From NCBI RefSeq assembly GCF_001439815.1, contig NZ_JYLM01000003.1, positions 310,001 through 374,000 of the forward strand: DNA of 64,000 bases, in the 5' to 3' direction. Source of the stretch: Pseudomonas orientalis (GTDB taxonomy: Bacteria; Pseudomonadota; Gammaproteobacteria; Pseudomonadales; Pseudomonadaceae). A model generated the notes under the pieces. The model worked only from the letters and a program-made list of their open reading frames with translations, searched no databases and was not told where the DNA came from. The first letter of the stretch is position 1, and each line of letters opens with the position of its first letter. Below, one piece after another: positions 49,406 through 59,428 of this stretch. The translations under genes and the position numbers were made by a program.

Positions 49406-50380
49406 TCAAGCCTGGTTTTCCTGCTCGGTGAACAAATCGCTGAACAGCATGCTCGACAGGTAGCGCTCGCCCGAGTCCGGCAGGATTACCACGATGGTCT
49501 TGCCCTGCATCTCCGGTTTTTCGGCCAGGCGCACCGCCACGGCCATGGCGGCGCCGCAGGAGATGCCGCACAAGATGCCTTCTTCCTGCATCAAGCGCCG
49601 GGCCATGGCCTTGGATTCGTCGTCGGTGACCAGCTCCACGCGGTCGACCATCGACAGGTCGAGATTCTTCGGCACGAAACCGGCGCCAATGCCCTGGATC
49701 TTGTGCGGGCTGGGCTTGATCTCTTCGCCGGCCAGGGCCTGGGTGATCACCGGCGATGCGGCCGGTTCCACCGCCACCGACAGGATCGGCTTGCCTGCGG
49801 TGTGCTTGATATAACGCGACACACCGGTGATCGTGCCGCCGGTGCCCACGCCCGCCACCAGCACGTCCACAGCGCCATCGGTGTCGTTCCAGATTTCCGG
49901 GCCGGTGGTTTTCTCATGGATGGCAGGGTTGGCCGGGTTTTCGAACTGGGCCGGCATGAAATAGGTGCTCGGGTCGCCGGCGACGATTTCGCCCGCTTTC
50001 TCGATGGCGCCTTTCATGCCCTTGGCAGGTTCAGTCAGCACCAGCTCGGCGCCGAGAGCCTTGAGCACTTTACGGCGTTCGATGCTCATGGACGCGGGCA
50101 TGGTCAGCAGCAGTTTGTAGCCGCGTGCCGCCGCCACGAACGCCAGGCCGATCCCGGTGTTGCCGGAGGTGGGTTCGACAATGGTCATGCCCGGCTTGAG
50201 CTTGCCGCTGCTTTCCGCGTCCCAGATCATGTTGGCGCCAATGCGGCACTTCACCGAGTAACCTGGGTTACGCCCTTCGATCTTGGCCAGGATGGTGACC
50301 CCGCGCGGAGCGATGCGGTTGATCTGCACCAGGGGCGTATTACCGATGGAGTGCGCGTTGTCTGCAAAGATGCGGCTCAT
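49406..50380 (-). CDS. cysK: Cysteine synthase A
   Basis: PLP-dependent O-acetylserine sulfhydrylase, 324 aa, last step of cysteine synthesis. Lys44 in NPGYSVKCR binds PLP (the common form is SVKDR; a Cys replaces Asp here, as in its PAO1 homologue PA2709). The substrate loop TSGNTGIG and the phosphate loop GTGGTITG are intact, and the Ser of ISCGAAMA contacts the pyridine ring. The ATG at 50380 is chosen over the frame start at 50434. Divergent from the DUF748 gene. Confidence 0.95.
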   Translation of the reverse strand: MSRIFADNAHSIGNTPLVQINRIAPRGVTILAKIEGRNPGYSVKCRIGANMIWDAESSGKLKPGMTIVEPTSGNTGIGLAFVAAARGYKLLLTMPASMSIERRKVLKALGAELVLTEPAKGMKGAIEKAGEIVAGDPSTYFMPAQFENPANPAIHEKTTGPEIWNDTDGAVDVLVAGVGTGGTITGVSRYIKHTAGKPILSVAVEPAASPVITQALAGEEIKPSPHKIQGIGAGFVPKNLDLSMVDRVELVTDDESKAMARRLMQEEGILCGISCGAAMAVAVRLAEKPEMQGKTIVVILPDSGERYLSSMLFSDLFTEQENQA

Positions 50381-50505
50381 GACGGGTCCTGTTTGGCAAT
50401 GTCGGAAAGGCCCCAAGGGTATGCCTCGTGCCACTGGGCGTCCAGTCGGAGGAACGTTGCGCCGCTTGCAACAGTCAATCTCCTACGAGCAAGGAGAACT
50501 GCCCC

Positions 50506-51582
50506 ATGAAACGTCGCTACAGTTGGCCGCTCTGGACCGTCGCCGGGCTGGTGCTGGTCCTGGTTGCCGTACACATCGCGCTGCCTTACCTGGTGCGCAA
50601 TTACCTGAATGAAAAGCTCGCCGACATGGGCGATTACCGTGGCGAAATTGCCGATGTGGACCTGGCCTTGTGGCGCGGCGCCTACCGGATCAACGGCCTG
50701 CAGATCGTCAAGGTGGACGGCAAGGTGCCGGTGCCGTTCGTCAAGGCGCCGCTGATCGAGTTCGCGGTGAGTTGGCATTCACTGTGGTACGACCATGCCG
50801 TCGTGGCCGAAGGGCATTTCGTACGGCCGGAAATCAACTTCGTCGACGGCGGCGCCAACAAGCAGGCGTCCCAGACCGGTAAAGGCACCGACTGGCAGGA
50901 ACAACTGAGCAAGCTGCTGCCGATCACCCTCAACGAAGTGCGCATCGAAGACGGCAAGATCGCCTTCCATAACTTCAGCTCCAAGCCTGAAGTGAATATC
51001 AACGCCACCGGGGTCAACGCCAGTCTCTACAACCTGACCAACGTGGTGGACGTCCAGGGCAAGCGCGACGCGCGCTTCGAGGGCAAGGCGCTGCTTCAGG
51101 GCCAGGCGCCACTGGAAGCCAGTGCCACCTTTGACCCGCTGAGTGATTTCGAAGAGTTCGAGTTCCGCTTCCGCGCCCGCGACCTGCAACTCAAGCGCAT
51201 GAATGACTTCGCCTCGGCCTACGGCAAGTTCGACTTCAAGGCCGGCACTGGCGATGTGGTGGTCGAAGCCCAGGCGGAAAAAGGCCAGCTGAGCGGCTAT
51301 ATCAAGCCGCTGTTGCGCGATGTCGAGGTATTCGACTGGCAGCAGGACGTGGAAAACAAAGACAAGAACATCTTCCGCTCGATCTGGGAGGCCGTGGTCG
51401 GCGCCAGCGAGACGGTGTTGAAGAACCAGCGCAAGAACCAGTTCGCGACCCGCGTGGAGCTGAGCGGCAGCGTGCATCAGCAGAATGTCAGTGCGTTTTC
51501 AGCGGTTATTGCGATTCTGCGCAATGGGTTTATCCAGGCCTTCAATGCCCGCTATGAACAACCCAAGCCCAGCGCCGACTAA
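50506..51582 (+). CDS. DUF748 (AsmA-like) membrane protein
   Basis: 358 aa with one N-terminal membrane helix (YSWPLWTVAGLVLVLVAVHIAL) and a large periplasmic beta-rich domain. This is the DUF748 pattern, related to AsmA-type proteins that may carry phospholipids across the periplasm. AAGGAG lies 10 bases before the ATG at 50506. In PAO1 the order cysK, this gene, moxR-like (PA2709-PA2707) is the same. Role not established. Confidence 0.8.
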   Translation: MKRRYSWPLWTVAGLVLVLVAVHIALPYLVRNYLNEKLADMGDYRGEIADVDLALWRGAYRINGLQIVKVDGKVPVPFVKAPLIEFAVSWHSLWYDHAVVAEGHFVRPEINFVDGGANKQASQTGKGTDWQEQLSKLLPITLNEVRIEDGKIAFHNFSSKPEVNINATGVNASLYNLTNVVDVQGKRDARFEGKALLQGQAPLEASATFDPLSDFEEFEFRFRARDLQLKRMNDFASAYGKFDFKAGTGDVVVEAQAEKGQLSGYIKPLLRDVEVFDWQQDVENKDKNIFRSIWEAVVGASETVLKNQRKNQFATRVELSGSVHQQNVSAFSAVIAILRNGFIQAFNARYEQPKPSAD

Positions 51583-51585
51583 AAA

Positions 51586-51674
51586 TGTGGGAGGGGGCTT
51601 GCTCCCGATGGCGGTGTGTCAGGTTAAATATCTATACCTGATCCACCGCTATCGGGGGCAAGCCCCCTCCCACA
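51586..51674. repeat. REPIN, GTGGGAGGGGGC type
   Basis: Inverted pair right after the DUF748 stop. The left arm reads CTTGCTCCCGATGG. The spacer differs from that of the 48102 copy at only three positions. Confidence 0.88.
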
Positions 51675-51795
51675 TTGACTGCATTGACCCGGAATAAACG
51701 TGACCGCCCATTCAGAGACTGAATGCCCCGTCTGCGTTCACAGTCGCCGGGGCTGCGCGGTATAGTCGGGCATTGATGAATTCGAGGAATGACCA

Positions 51796-52641
51796 ATGAA
51801 GTTCGAAGGCACCCAGGCCTATGTGGCTACCGATGACCTGAAACTGGCCGTCAACGCCGCCATCACCCTGGAGCGGCCGCTGCTGGTCAAGGGCGAACCG
51901 GGCACCGGCAAGACCATGCTTGCCGAGCAACTGGCCGAGTCCTTCGGCGCCAAATTGATCACCTGGCATATCAAGTCCACCACCAAGGCCCACCAGGGCC
52001 TCTACGAGTACGACGCGGTCAGCCGCCTGCGCGACTCGCAGCTGGGTGTGGACAAAGTGCATGACGTGCGCAACTACCTGAAAAAGGGCAAGCTCTGGGA
52101 GGCTTTCGAGTCCGAAGAGCGGGTGATCCTGCTGATCGATGAAATCGACAAGGCCGACATCGAGTTCCCCAACGACCTGTTGCAGGAACTGGACAAGATG
52201 GAGTTCTATGTCTACGAAATCGACGAGACCATCAAGGCGAAAAAACGCCCGATCATCATCATTACCTCCAACAACGAGAAAGAGCTGCCGGACGCCTTCC
52301 TGCGCCGCTGCTTCTTCCACTACATCGCCTTCCCCGACCGCACTACCCTGCAAAAGATCGTGGACGTGCATTACCCCGACATCAAGAAAGACCTGGTCAG
52401 CGAAGCGCTGGATGTGTTCTTTGACGTGCGCAAGGTGCCGGGCCTGAAGAAAAAACCTTCCACGTCCGAACTGGTCGATTGGCTCAAGCTGCTGATGGCC
52501 GACAATATCGGCGAAGCCGTGCTGCGCGAGCGTGACCCCACCAAGGCTATCCCGCCGCTGGCCGGCGCCTTGGTGAAGAACGAGCAGGACGTGCAGTTGC
52601 TGGAGCGTCTGGCGTTCATGAGCCGCCGCGGTAACCGCTGA
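51796..52641 (+). CDS. MoxR-family AAA+ ATPase
   Basis: 281-aa AAA+ ATPase. Walker A GEPGTGKT is at residues 33-40, Walker B is VILLIDEIDKAD, and the sensor region (IIITSNNEKELPDAFLRRC) is typical of the MoxR group. Such ATPases work with a von Willebrand factor A (VWA) partner as chaperones that insert metals or activate enzymes. Its stop codon overlaps the start of the VWA gene by one base (TGATG), so they form a coupled pair. GAGGAA precedes the ATG. Confidence 0.93.
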   Translation: MKFEGTQAYVATDDLKLAVNAAITLERPLLVKGEPGTGKTMLAEQLAESFGAKLITWHIKSTTKAHQGLYEYDAVSRLRDSQLGVDKVHDVRNYLKKGKLWEAFESEERVILLIDEIDKADIEFPNDLLQELDKMEFYVYEIDETIKAKKRPIIIITSNNEKELPDAFLRRCFFHYIAFPDRTTLQKIVDVHYPDIKKDLVSEALDVFFDVRKVPGLKKKPSTSELVDWLKLLMADNIGEAVLRERDPTKAIPPLAGALVKNEQDVQLLERLAFMSRRGNR

Positions 52642-53819
52642 TGCTGCTCAACCTGTTCAATGAAATGCGTGCCGCCAAGGTGCCGGTGTCGGTGCGTGAG
52701 CTACTGGACCTGATCAACGCCCTGAAACAGCGCGTGACCTTCGCCGACATGGACGAGTTCTACTATCTGGCGCGGGCGATCCTGGTCAAGGATGAACGGC
52801 ACTTCGACAAGTTCGACCGGGCCTTCGGTGCCTACTTCAACGGCCTGGAAAAACTCGATGACCACTTGCAGGCGCTGATCCCCGAAGACTGGCTGCGCAA
52901 GGAGTTCGAACGCTCGCTGAGCGACGAGGAACGCGCGCAGATCCAGTCCCTCGGCGGCCTCGACAAGCTGATCGAAGAATTCAAGAAACGCCTGGAAGAA
53001 CAGAAGGAACGCCACGCCGGCGGCAACAAGTGGATCGGCACCGGCGGCACCAGTCCTTTTGGTTCGGGCGGCTACAACCCCGAAGGCATCCGCGTCGGCG
53101 ATGCCGGCAAGCGCCAGGGCAAGGCGGTGAAAGTCTGGGACCAGCGCGAGTACAAGAACCTCGATGATCAGGTTGAACTGGGCACGCGCAATATCAAGAT
53201 CGCCCTGCGCCGCCTGCGCAAGTTTGCCCGCCAGGGCGCGGCGGAAGAGCTGGACATCGACGGCACCATCGACCACACCGCCCGCGACGCCGGGCTGCTG
53301 AACATCCAGATGCGTCCGGAACGGCGCAACACCATCAAGCTGTTGCTGCTGTTCGACATCGGTGGCTCGATGGACGCACACGTGAAGATCTGCGAAGAGC
53401 TGTTCTCGGCGTGCAAGACCGAGTTCAAGCATCTGGAGTACTTCTACTTCCATAACTTTGTGTACGAGTCGGTGTGGAAGAACAACCAGCGCCGCACCTC
53501 GGAGCGCACCTCCACCCAGGACTTGCTGCACAAGTACGGCGCCGATTACAAAGTGATCTTTATCGGCGACGCGTCCATGGCGCCCTACGAGATCACCCAG
53601 GCCGGCGGCAGCGTCGAGCACTGGAACGAAGAGCCTGGGTATGTATGGATGCAGCGGTTCATGGCCAAGTACAAGAAACTGATCTGGATAAACCCGTATC
53701 CGAAGGATACTTGGGGGTATACGGCGTCGACGGGGATTGTGCGCGAGTTGGTGGAGGATCAGATGTACCCGCTGACGTTGCGCGGGCTTGAGGAAGGCAT
53801 CCGCTTCCTGTCCAAATAG
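52641..53819 (+). CDS. VWA-domain protein (CoxE-like), MoxR partner
   Basis: 392 aa, cytoplasmic. An N-terminal helical part (residues 1-130) and a Gly-rich hinge (GGNKWIGTGGTSPFGSGGYN) lead to a VWA domain with the MIDAS motif DIGGS from Asp239 (DxGxS) and a later Asp in FIGDASMAPYEI. It belongs to the CoxE-like group, which helps mature metallo-enzymes in some bacteria; no client enzyme is encoded next to it, so the target is unknown. Confidence 0.88.
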   Translation: MLLNLFNEMRAAKVPVSVRELLDLINALKQRVTFADMDEFYYLARAILVKDERHFDKFDRAFGAYFNGLEKLDDHLQALIPEDWLRKEFERSLSDEERAQIQSLGGLDKLIEEFKKRLEEQKERHAGGNKWIGTGGTSPFGSGGYNPEGIRVGDAGKRQGKAVKVWDQREYKNLDDQVELGTRNIKIALRRLRKFARQGAAEELDIDGTIDHTARDAGLLNIQMRPERRNTIKLLLLFDIGGSMDAHVKICEELFSACKTEFKHLEYFYFHNFVYESVWKNNQRRTSERTSTQDLLHKYGADYKVIFIGDASMAPYEITQAGGSVEHWNEEPGYVWMQRFMAKYKKLIWINPYPKDTWGYTASTGIVRELVEDQMYPLTLRGLEEGIRFLSK

Positions 53820-53848
53820 CCCACATGCCTCATCCAACACCTATCCAA

Positions 53849-53937
53849 TGTGGGAGGGGGCTTGCCCCCGATAGCAGTGGTTCAGTCACAGATGTGTTGA
53901 CTGACACACCGCTATCGGGGGCAAGCCCCCTCCCACA
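53849..53937. repeat. REPIN, GTGGGAGGGGGC type
   Basis: Intact inverted pair between the convergent VWA gene and pxpC. Confidence 0.9.
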
Positions 53938-53955
53938 TTTGGACCTCTGTGTTTA

Positions 53956-54870
53956 TCAGCCAGTGCTCAGCCGCTGCAAATAGTTGACATGCTGCCGATG
54001 TGCCGTCTCCTGCACCATGGGCGCCAACCTTACTTTCTCCCCGGGCAAACACTGCGCCAACCGCGCCAGCGATAACGGCGTCAACGCGCCCAACCGGGGA
54101 TAACCGCCAATAGTCTGCCGATCATTGAGCAACACAATCGGCTGCCCGTCCGGCGGCACCTGGATTGCGCCCAAGGGAATGCCTTCGGAGATCAATGACG
54201 GTCCCTGATACTGCAGCGGCGTGCCCAGCAAGCGCATGCCCATGCGATCGGCGCGGCTGTCGAGGGCCCATTCGGTATTGAACGCATCGAACAGGCTCTG
54301 GCCGCTGAACCGGCCGATCTGTGCGCCGATAATCACGTCCAGTGATGCAGCGCAGGGCAAATCCGGGTCGGCCAGCACTTTCATCGCTCCGCCGGTACCG
54401 GAATAAACCAGGCGCCCGCCTTCGGCCAGCGCCTTGCCCAAACCGTCCACGCCGCCCAGTTCCTCACGCACCACCGTCGCACAACTGCCCAGCACGTCCG
54501 GCGCATCAAACCCGCCCGGCGCCGCCAGGTAAGCCCGCGCGCCACTGAACGGCTGGGTAAAGCGCAAACGCTGGCCTTTTTGCAGGATAAAACTGCGCCC
54601 TGGGCTGATCGCGCGTTCATCAATGAAGGCGCCCAGGTCCGCACCGGCCAGGGCCAGCAGGCAATAGTCCTCGGCCTGCACGGTGAAACCACCCAGGGTG
54701 ATTTCCACCACCGGCGCATCGAGGGCATTGTCCAGCAGCCAGTTGGCCCATGACATCGACACCCAGTCCAGCGCCCCGCCCTGGGTTACGCCCAGATGGC
54801 GTACGCCAAAACGCCCGGCATCCTGCAACAGGCACAGCGGTGTGCTGGCCTCGATGATCAAGCGGCTCAT
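53956..54870 (-). CDS. pxpC: 5-oxoprolinase subunit C
   Basis: 304-aa member of the biotin-dependent carboxyltransferase-like family (KipA/DUF183), which with PxpA and PxpB forms the ATP-dependent prokaryotic 5-oxoprolinase that returns pyroglutamate to glutamate. Typical blocks are LCLLQDAGRFGVRHLGVTQGG at the start, RSFILQKGQRLRF, and GEGIPLGAIQVPPDGQPIVL-like sequence before DRQTIGGYPRLG. Its ATG overlaps the pxpB stop (ATGA), so it is translated with it. Confidence 0.92.
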   Translation of the reverse strand: MSRLIIEASTPLCLLQDAGRFGVRHLGVTQGGALDWVSMSWANWLLDNALDAPVVEITLGGFTVQAEDYCLLALAGADLGAFIDERAISPGRSFILQKGQRLRFTQPFSGARAYLAAPGGFDAPDVLGSCATVVREELGGVDGLGKALAEGGRLVYSGTGGAMKVLADPDLPCAASLDVIIGAQIGRFSGQSLFDAFNTEWALDSRADRMGMRLLGTPLQYQGPSLISEGIPLGAIQVPPDGQPIVLLNDRQTIGGYPRLGALTPLSLARLAQCLPGEKVRLAPMVQETAHRQHVNYLQRLSTG

Positions 54871-55571
54871 GCGTGCGCCTCCAGAGGCGTGTCATCGCCC
54901 CCCAGGTTGACGAACTCAGCGTGGTCGACCGCTTCGAAACGCACGGTGTCGCCGGGCTGCATCAGGCTGTAGCCGTCGCGCTCGCGGTCGAACAGTGTGG
55001 CCGGGGTGCGCCCGATCAGGTTCCAGCCACCGGGGGACACCACCGGATAGGCGGCGGTTTGCCGCTCGGCGATACCCACGCTGCCCGCCGCCACGCGTTT
55101 GCGCGGAGTGTTGAGACGCGGCGTGGCGAGAATTTCGTCCACCAGCCCCATAAAGGCAAAACCGGGGGCGAAACCCAGGGCGAACACTTGATACAGATGG
55201 GCGCTGTGGCGACGGATCACCTCAGCGACCGCCAGCCCGCTGCGCTGCGCCAGCACGCCCAGCTCCGGCCCGACGCTCGGGTCATACCACACCGGCAGCA
55301 CATGACAGCGGCCGCCGCCCTGGGCCTGGGGCTGCAGGTCGGTCAGGGCCTGGTCGATCAACGCCCGTGCCTGGACCGGAGCCATAACGGTGAGATCGTA
55401 ATGCACCATCAAGGTGGTGTAGGACGGCACCAGGTCCACCAGCGCGCTGCCGAACCCGCTGCGCAGACGCTGGCTGGCGGCGAGCATCCAGGGCATGTTG
55501 GCTTCGGCAATCGTATCGAACAGCCGCACCATCAGGCAGTCGATGGCCACCACTTCAATCCGTGGCTTCAT
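54867..55571 (-). CDS. pxpB: 5-oxoprolinase subunit B
   Basis: 234 aa, KipI/allophanate hydrolase subunit 1-like. Motifs [30 protein letters not shown] and [25 protein letters not shown] are all in place. It overlaps both neighbours by four bases (ATGA) in the order pxpA-pxpB-pxpC. Together with PxpC it forms the ATP-using part of the complex. Confidence 0.93.
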   Translation of the reverse strand: MKPRIEVVAIDCLMVRLFDTIAEANMPWMLAASQRLRSGFGSALVDLVPSYTTLMVHYDLTVMAPVQARALIDQALTDLQPQAQGGGRCHVLPVWYDPSVGPELGVLAQRSGLAVAEVIRRHSAHLYQVFALGFAPGFAFMGLVDEILATPRLNTPRKRVAAGSVGIAERQTAAYPVVSPGGWNLIGRTPATLFDRERDGYSLMQPGDTVRFEAVDHAEFVNLGGDDTPLEAHA

Positions 55572-56308
55572 GCTGGCTTCAACGCCTCGCGGATACGCTG
55601 CACGGCGGCCATGGAGCTGGCGTTATCACCGTGTACGCACAGCGTATTGGCCTTAAGGACCAGAGGGCTGCCGTCGCTGGCAGTCAGGGCCTCGCCACGG
55701 GAAAGGGTCAGGGCCTGTTGGACGATGGTGTCGGCATCATGATGCACCGCGCCCGGCAATTGACGCGACACCAGATGGCCCTGGCTGTCATAGGCGCGGT
55801 CGGCAAAGGCTTCGAACCACAGGGTCACGCCGTACTCATCGCCCAGGGCCTGGGCCGCGCTGTTATCTCGCGTGGCCAGCAACATCAGCGGCAGGTCGCC
55901 GTAAGCGGCCACGGCCTGGATCACCGCACGCAGCTGTGCGGGGTTGGCCATCATGTCGTTGTACATCGCGCCATGGGGTTTCACGTAACTGACGCGACCG
56001 CCTTGTGCGCGGCAGATGCCCTCCAGCGCACCGATCTGGTAGTGCAACAGGTCCTGGATCTCCTGGGGCGTGTACTGCATGGAGCGACGGCCGAAGCCTT
56101 GCAGGTCCTGATAGGCCGGGTGTGCGCCCACTTGCACGCCGTGCTTGAGCGCCAGGCTGACGGTCTTGCGCATGATGCTCGGGTCGCCGGCATGGAAGCC
56201 GCACGCCACGTTGGCGCAGTCGATGAACGGCATGACTTCGGCATCCAGACCCAGGGTCCAGTTGCCAAAGCTTTCGCCGATGTCGCAATTCAATAGCAGG
56301 CGGCTCAC
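55568..56308 (-). CDS. pxpA: 5-oxoprolinase subunit A (LamB/YcsF family)
   Basis: 246 aa, first gene of pxpABC. The GTG at 56308 is chosen: AGGAG lies upstream and the protein starts [17 protein letters not shown], as in LamB/YcsF proteins of about 250 aa. The frame stays open much further (to 57082) but there it runs antisense through the LysR gene. Metal/active-site blocks are [27 protein letters not shown] and [11 protein letters not shown] LysR-type gene is divergent. Confidence 0.93.
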   Translation of the reverse strand: MSRLLLNCDIGESFGNWTLGLDAEVMPFIDCANVACGFHAGDPSIMRKTVSLALKHGVQVGAHPAYQDLQGFGRRSMQYTPQEIQDLLHYQIGALEGICRAQGGRVSYVKPHGAMYNDMMANPAQLRAVIQAVAAYGDLPLMLLATRDNSAAQALGDEYGVTLWFEAFADRAYDSQGHLVSRQLPGAVHHDADTIVQQALTLSRGEALTASDGSPLVLKANTLCVHGDNASSMAAVQRIREALKPA

Positions 56309-56356
56309 GGGGTCGCTCCTGTAGGCTTTGTTTTTTTGTAGTGTGGGATCTTTTAC

Positions 56357-56377
56357 CAACATCTCGCAACGATGTTG
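56357..56377. promoter_or_regulatory. Palindrome between pxpA and LysR gene
   Basis: CAACATC (56357-56363) and GATGTTG (56371-56377) around 7 bases, 48 bases before the pxpA start and 108 before the LysR start. The form and place suit a LysR-type binding site controlling pxpABC. Confidence 0.55.
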
Positions 56378-56485
56378 TCCTCGAACCCAACGACGCTTAT
56401 CGTGGAACGCCTCGATTTTTGGCGCCGGCACGCTGCGGCGTCCAACTAATAAAAACCGATCCATGCATAAGAAAAAGTTGATCCC

Positions 56486-57397
56486 ATGAATTTGAAGTTC
56501 CTCGAAACCTTCGTCTGGGTGGCCAGGCTCAAGAGTTTCCGCCTGACCGCCGAAAAGCTGTTCACCACCCAGGCGTCGATCTCCAGCCGCATTGCGGTGC
56601 TGGAGAGCGAATTGGGAGTCAAGCTGTTCCTGCGCGACTCGCGGGGCGTGAGCCTGACCCCGGAAGGCTTGAAGGTGCTCGATTATGCCGAGCAGATGAT
56701 GGTGACCCTGCAGGGCTTGAAGCAGTCCCTGGAAACCACCAGCAGCAAGGTCGGACGGATTCGGATCGGCGCGATGGACACCGTGATCCACACCTGGCTC
56801 AGCCCGTTGGTCGCTGAGTTGATGAACCTGTTTCCGCGGGTGGAAATCGAACTGGTCGCCGATACCGCGCTGAACCTCAGCGATCAGCTGCAAAAAGGCT
56901 TCCTGGACCTGATCCTGCAAACCGACCTGCTGCGCTTTGAAAGCGTGCGCAGCCTGGAGCTGGGCAGCCACCCCATGGCCTGGATCGTCGCCAGCCAGTC
57001 GATCTATAACCGCGACTACGCCTCCCTCGCCGAACTGGCCCAGGAACGCATCATCACCTACTCGAAAAACTCCTGCCCCCATCAGGATGTGTTGAGTTTG
57101 ATGCAGGCCAATGGCGTCGCCGCCCCGCGCATGAACTGCGTCAACTCGGTATCAGCCATCACCCGTTTACTGCGCGATGGTTTTGGCATTGGCGCGCTGC
57201 CGCCGGTGCTGGTCAGCGAAGAGCTGGCACGGGGAGAACTGGTGATGCTGCCGATGGCGCAGCAACTGCCGAACCTGCAGGTGGTGGTGTCGTGGCGCGT
57301 GGGGGTGGAGCTGGTGGAGGAGATGGTGGGGTTGTGCCAGAAAGTCGTCGCCCGCTATGCCGAGGAGGTCGGTAAAGAGCGGATGGTACTGAGTTAA
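56486..57397 (+). CDS. LysR-family regulator, likely of pxpABC
   Basis: 303 aa. The N-terminal HTH ([28 protein letters not shown], read in parts) and the effector-binding domain ([20 protein letters not shown]) are standard for the family. Divergent placement 177 bases from pxpA, with a palindrome in between, suggests it controls that operon, perhaps in response to 5-oxoproline; this is inference. The ATG at 56486 has a weak ribosome binding site. Confidence 0.9.
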   Translation: MNLKFLETFVWVARLKSFRLTAEKLFTTQASISSRIAVLESELGVKLFLRDSRGVSLTPEGLKVLDYAEQMMVTLQGLKQSLETTSSKVGRIRIGAMDTVIHTWLSPLVAELMNLFPRVEIELVADTALNLSDQLQKGFLDLILQTDLLRFESVRSLELGSHPMAWIVASQSIYNRDYASLAELAQERIITYSKNSCPHQDVLSLMQANGVAAPRMNCVNSVSAITRLLRDGFGIGALPPVLVSEELARGELVMLPMAQQLPNLQVVVSWRVGVELVEEMVGLCQKVVARYAEEVGKERMVLS

Positions 57398-57409
57398 ACC
57401 GGATTCAAA

Positions 57410-57498
57410 TGTGGGAGGGGGCTTGCCCCCGATAGCAGAGTGTCAGTCAGCAACTTTTCAGCTGACCCACCGCTATCGGGGGCAAGCCCCCTCCCACA
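57410..57498. repeat. REPIN, GTGGGAGGGGGC type
   Basis: Intact inverted pair between convergent LysR and DUF2937 genes. Confidence 0.9.
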
Positions 57499-57516
57499 TT
57501 GGATGTGTATCAGGAC

Positions 57517-58059
57517 TTAGAGCCCCTTCAGATCCCGTTCTTCAATCGGCCGGCTCTGGCGCAGGCGCCGACCGCCCAGCACCACCCAGTCGATCAGGCG
57601 ATACAGGCACTCGATACCGAACGACAGCAGCATCGCCCCGCCCAGGCCCCAGCCCATGGCCTCGGGCGTCAGCAGGATCTGGTAGCTGTAGCCATTCCAG
57701 GTTTCCAGGCGGATATCCGGGTCGGCGGCCACCGCCACTTGCAGGGCGCGGATGTACCAGGGCCCCTGCATGGCCTGGAACTGCTTATCCAACGCCAACT
57801 GACGGTCGAGCATCGCGCCCAGGCTGCTGGCGTCGCTCTGGAACACCGGGTCGTCACTGGCACGGTAATGCGCCACCAGGGCTTGCATGTCACCGTTGAA
57901 GAACTGCCGCGCGGTGGACTCGAACCCGCTCAGGCCCGTCTGAGCCTCGATCAGGTGGGCTTCGACGCGCTTGGCGTAATCGTTGATAAACCCCGGCACT
58001 TGCACGCCGACCAACAAGCCTATGGCAAACAGCACCAACCGCAGATAGCTGAGCAACAT
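57517..58059 (-). CDS. DUF2937 family membrane protein
   Basis: 180 aa with membrane helices at residues 5-25 and about 140-165, and a periplasmic helical part between them. The start MLLSYLRLVLFAIGLLVGVQVPGFINDYAKR is typical of DUF2937. AAGGA precedes the ATG at 58059. It is last in a three-gene minus-strand unit after the amidotransferase, 10 bases downstream of it. Function unknown. Confidence 0.8.
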   Translation of the reverse strand: MLLSYLRLVLFAIGLLVGVQVPGFINDYAKRVEAHLIEAQTGLSGFESTARQFFNGDMQALVAHYRASDDPVFQSDASSLGAMLDRQLALDKQFQAMQGPWYIRALQVAVAADPDIRLETWNGYSYQILLTPEAMGWGLGGAMLLSFGIECLYRLIDWVVLGGRRLRQSRPIEERDLKGL

Positions 58060-58069
58060 GGTCGATTCC

Positions 58070-58846
58070 TTATTCGGTAACGCCCTGGCTGACGCATTCA
58101 CCGCGTCGCCACAGGCTCCATTGGCCCGGTTCGTAGCGGGTCCAGTTTTCATTGTCGGTCAGCGGCTCGGTGGCGATCACCGTCACCACGTCATTGGGGG
58201 TGGTTTCGGCCTGAAAATCCACGATCACGTCGACATCTTTCAAGCGCGCCGGGCCAAACGGCGCCCGTCGGGTAATCTGCGCCAGCTTGGTCGAGCAGTA
58301 GCAAAACAGCCAGTCTCCATCGCTGAGCAGGCAGTTGAACACGCCTTTGCTGCGATATTCGGCGCAGGCGGCGATCAGGTCCGGCAACATCTGCTCAATG
58401 CCCACCGGTTCCGGAAAGGCTTCGCGCACGCGGTTGAGCAGGTCGCAGAATGCCGCTTCGCTGTCGGTGTCGCCGACCGGTCGGTAGAAGGTGGCGCGAG
58501 GGTTGAAATCCGCCAGTTGACCGTTGTGCGCAAAACACCAGTTGCGCCCCCACAGTTCGCGCACGAATGGGTGGGTATTGGCCAGGCTCACCTTGCCCAC
58601 GTTGGCCTGGCGGATATGGCCGATCACCACTTCGCTCTTGATGGGATAGCGCTGCACCAGCAAGGCGACTTCCGACTCGCTGCTCGCGGCCGGGTCCTGG
58701 AACAGCCGCAGGCCGCGGCCTTCGTAGAAGGCGATGCCCCAACCGTCGCGGTGCGGGCCGGTTCGCCCGCCTCGCTGCATCAGCCCGGTGAAGCTGAACA
58801 CGATATCGGTGGGGACGTTGGCACTCATGCCCAATAATTCACACAT
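58070..58846 (-). CDS. Class II glutamine amidotransferase, YafJ-like
   Basis: 258 aa. Cys2 ([10 protein letters not shown]) would be the N-terminal nucleophile after Met removal; the core continues with [31 protein letters not shown] and FAHNGQL. It is a single amidotransferase domain like YafJ and EgtC/DUF1891-type enzymes, without a synthetase partner. The acceptor substrate is not known. It lies between a membrane-protein gene and the DUF2937 gene, both on the same strand. Confidence 0.88.
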   Translation of the reverse strand: MCELLGMSANVPTDIVFSFTGLMQRGGRTGPHRDGWGIAFYEGRGLRLFQDPAASSESEVALLVQRYPIKSEVVIGHIRQANVGKVSLANTHPFVRELWGRNWCFAHNGQLADFNPRATFYRPVGDTDSEAAFCDLLNRVREAFPEPVGIEQMLPDLIAACAEYRSKGVFNCLLSDGDWLFCYCSTKLAQITRRAPFGPARLKDVDVIVDFQAETTPNDVVTVIATEPLTDNENWTRYEPGQWSLWRRGECVSQGVTE

Positions 58847-58876
58847 GCCGGGGCTCTCGCTGCAGGGCGGACAACG

Positions 58877-59329
58877 TTAAAGGCGCGGTTCGACCCGCAT
58901 GCCGGGGGCAAGGGCCGGGCGACGGAACGGTTCGTCTTCTTCCGGCTCGGCGGCCAGCGCGGCATCCGTGGCCGCCTTGCGTTCGCGACGGGCCTTGGCG
59001 GCGCGCTCGATGGGCCAGCGGATCAGCACGAACACGACGTACAGCGCAAACACGATCATCGTGTACATGAACAGGTCGGAGATGGCGCGCCAGGCGTTAT
59101 TGCCGACCTTGAGCAGCAGGTCCAGGGCGGTGATCGCCACGGCCGGCGCGAACTGGGTCTTGATCGGGTCGACGATGGTGGGGCTGAGCAACAGCACTGC
59201 CATCAGTAACTGCAACGGCTCGCGCAGCCAGCGCCAGATCCAGCGGGTCATGCGCCACCACACCAACAGGCAGCCCAAAGCGGCGAAGGCGTAAAGGCCC
59301 CAAGCGGTCAGATAGTCGTTCTCGGTCAT
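58877..59329 (-). CDS. Small inner-membrane protein, unknown
   Basis: 150 aa with about three membrane helices (residues 6-22, 35-50 and 85-105) and a charged C-terminal tail (KARRERKAATDAALAAEPEEDEPFRR). The ATG at 59329 has GGAC upstream; another ATG lies at 59338 (three residues longer). No family was recognised with confidence. It is the first gene of the unit with the amidotransferase (30-base gap). Confidence 0.65.
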   Translation of the reverse strand: MTENDYLTAWGLYAFAALGCLLVWWRMTRWIWRWLREPLQLLMAVLLLSPTIVDPIKTQFAPAVAITALDLLLKVGNNAWRAISDLFMYTMIVFALYVVFVLIRWPIERAAKARRERKAATDAALAAEPEEDEPFRRPALAPGMRVEPRL

Positions 59330-59428
59330 GGTGTCCATGGCAAGGCAGGCAAAGAGGCGGCTATGATAACGGCTTTTGCGTGTCGCGGCTGCAATGCCGG
59401 CCACCGTCCGCCAGATAGAGAATTATCC

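Noticed and set aside
56309..57082. Upstream extension of pxpA to 504 codons
   Set aside because: The extra part is antisense to the LysR gene; PxpA homologs are about 250 aa and a good GTG start exists at 56308.
58070..58846. Amidotransferase as EgtC of ergothioneine synthesis
   Set aside because: No egtB or egtD gene is nearby, and the sequence is closer to the general YafJ type.
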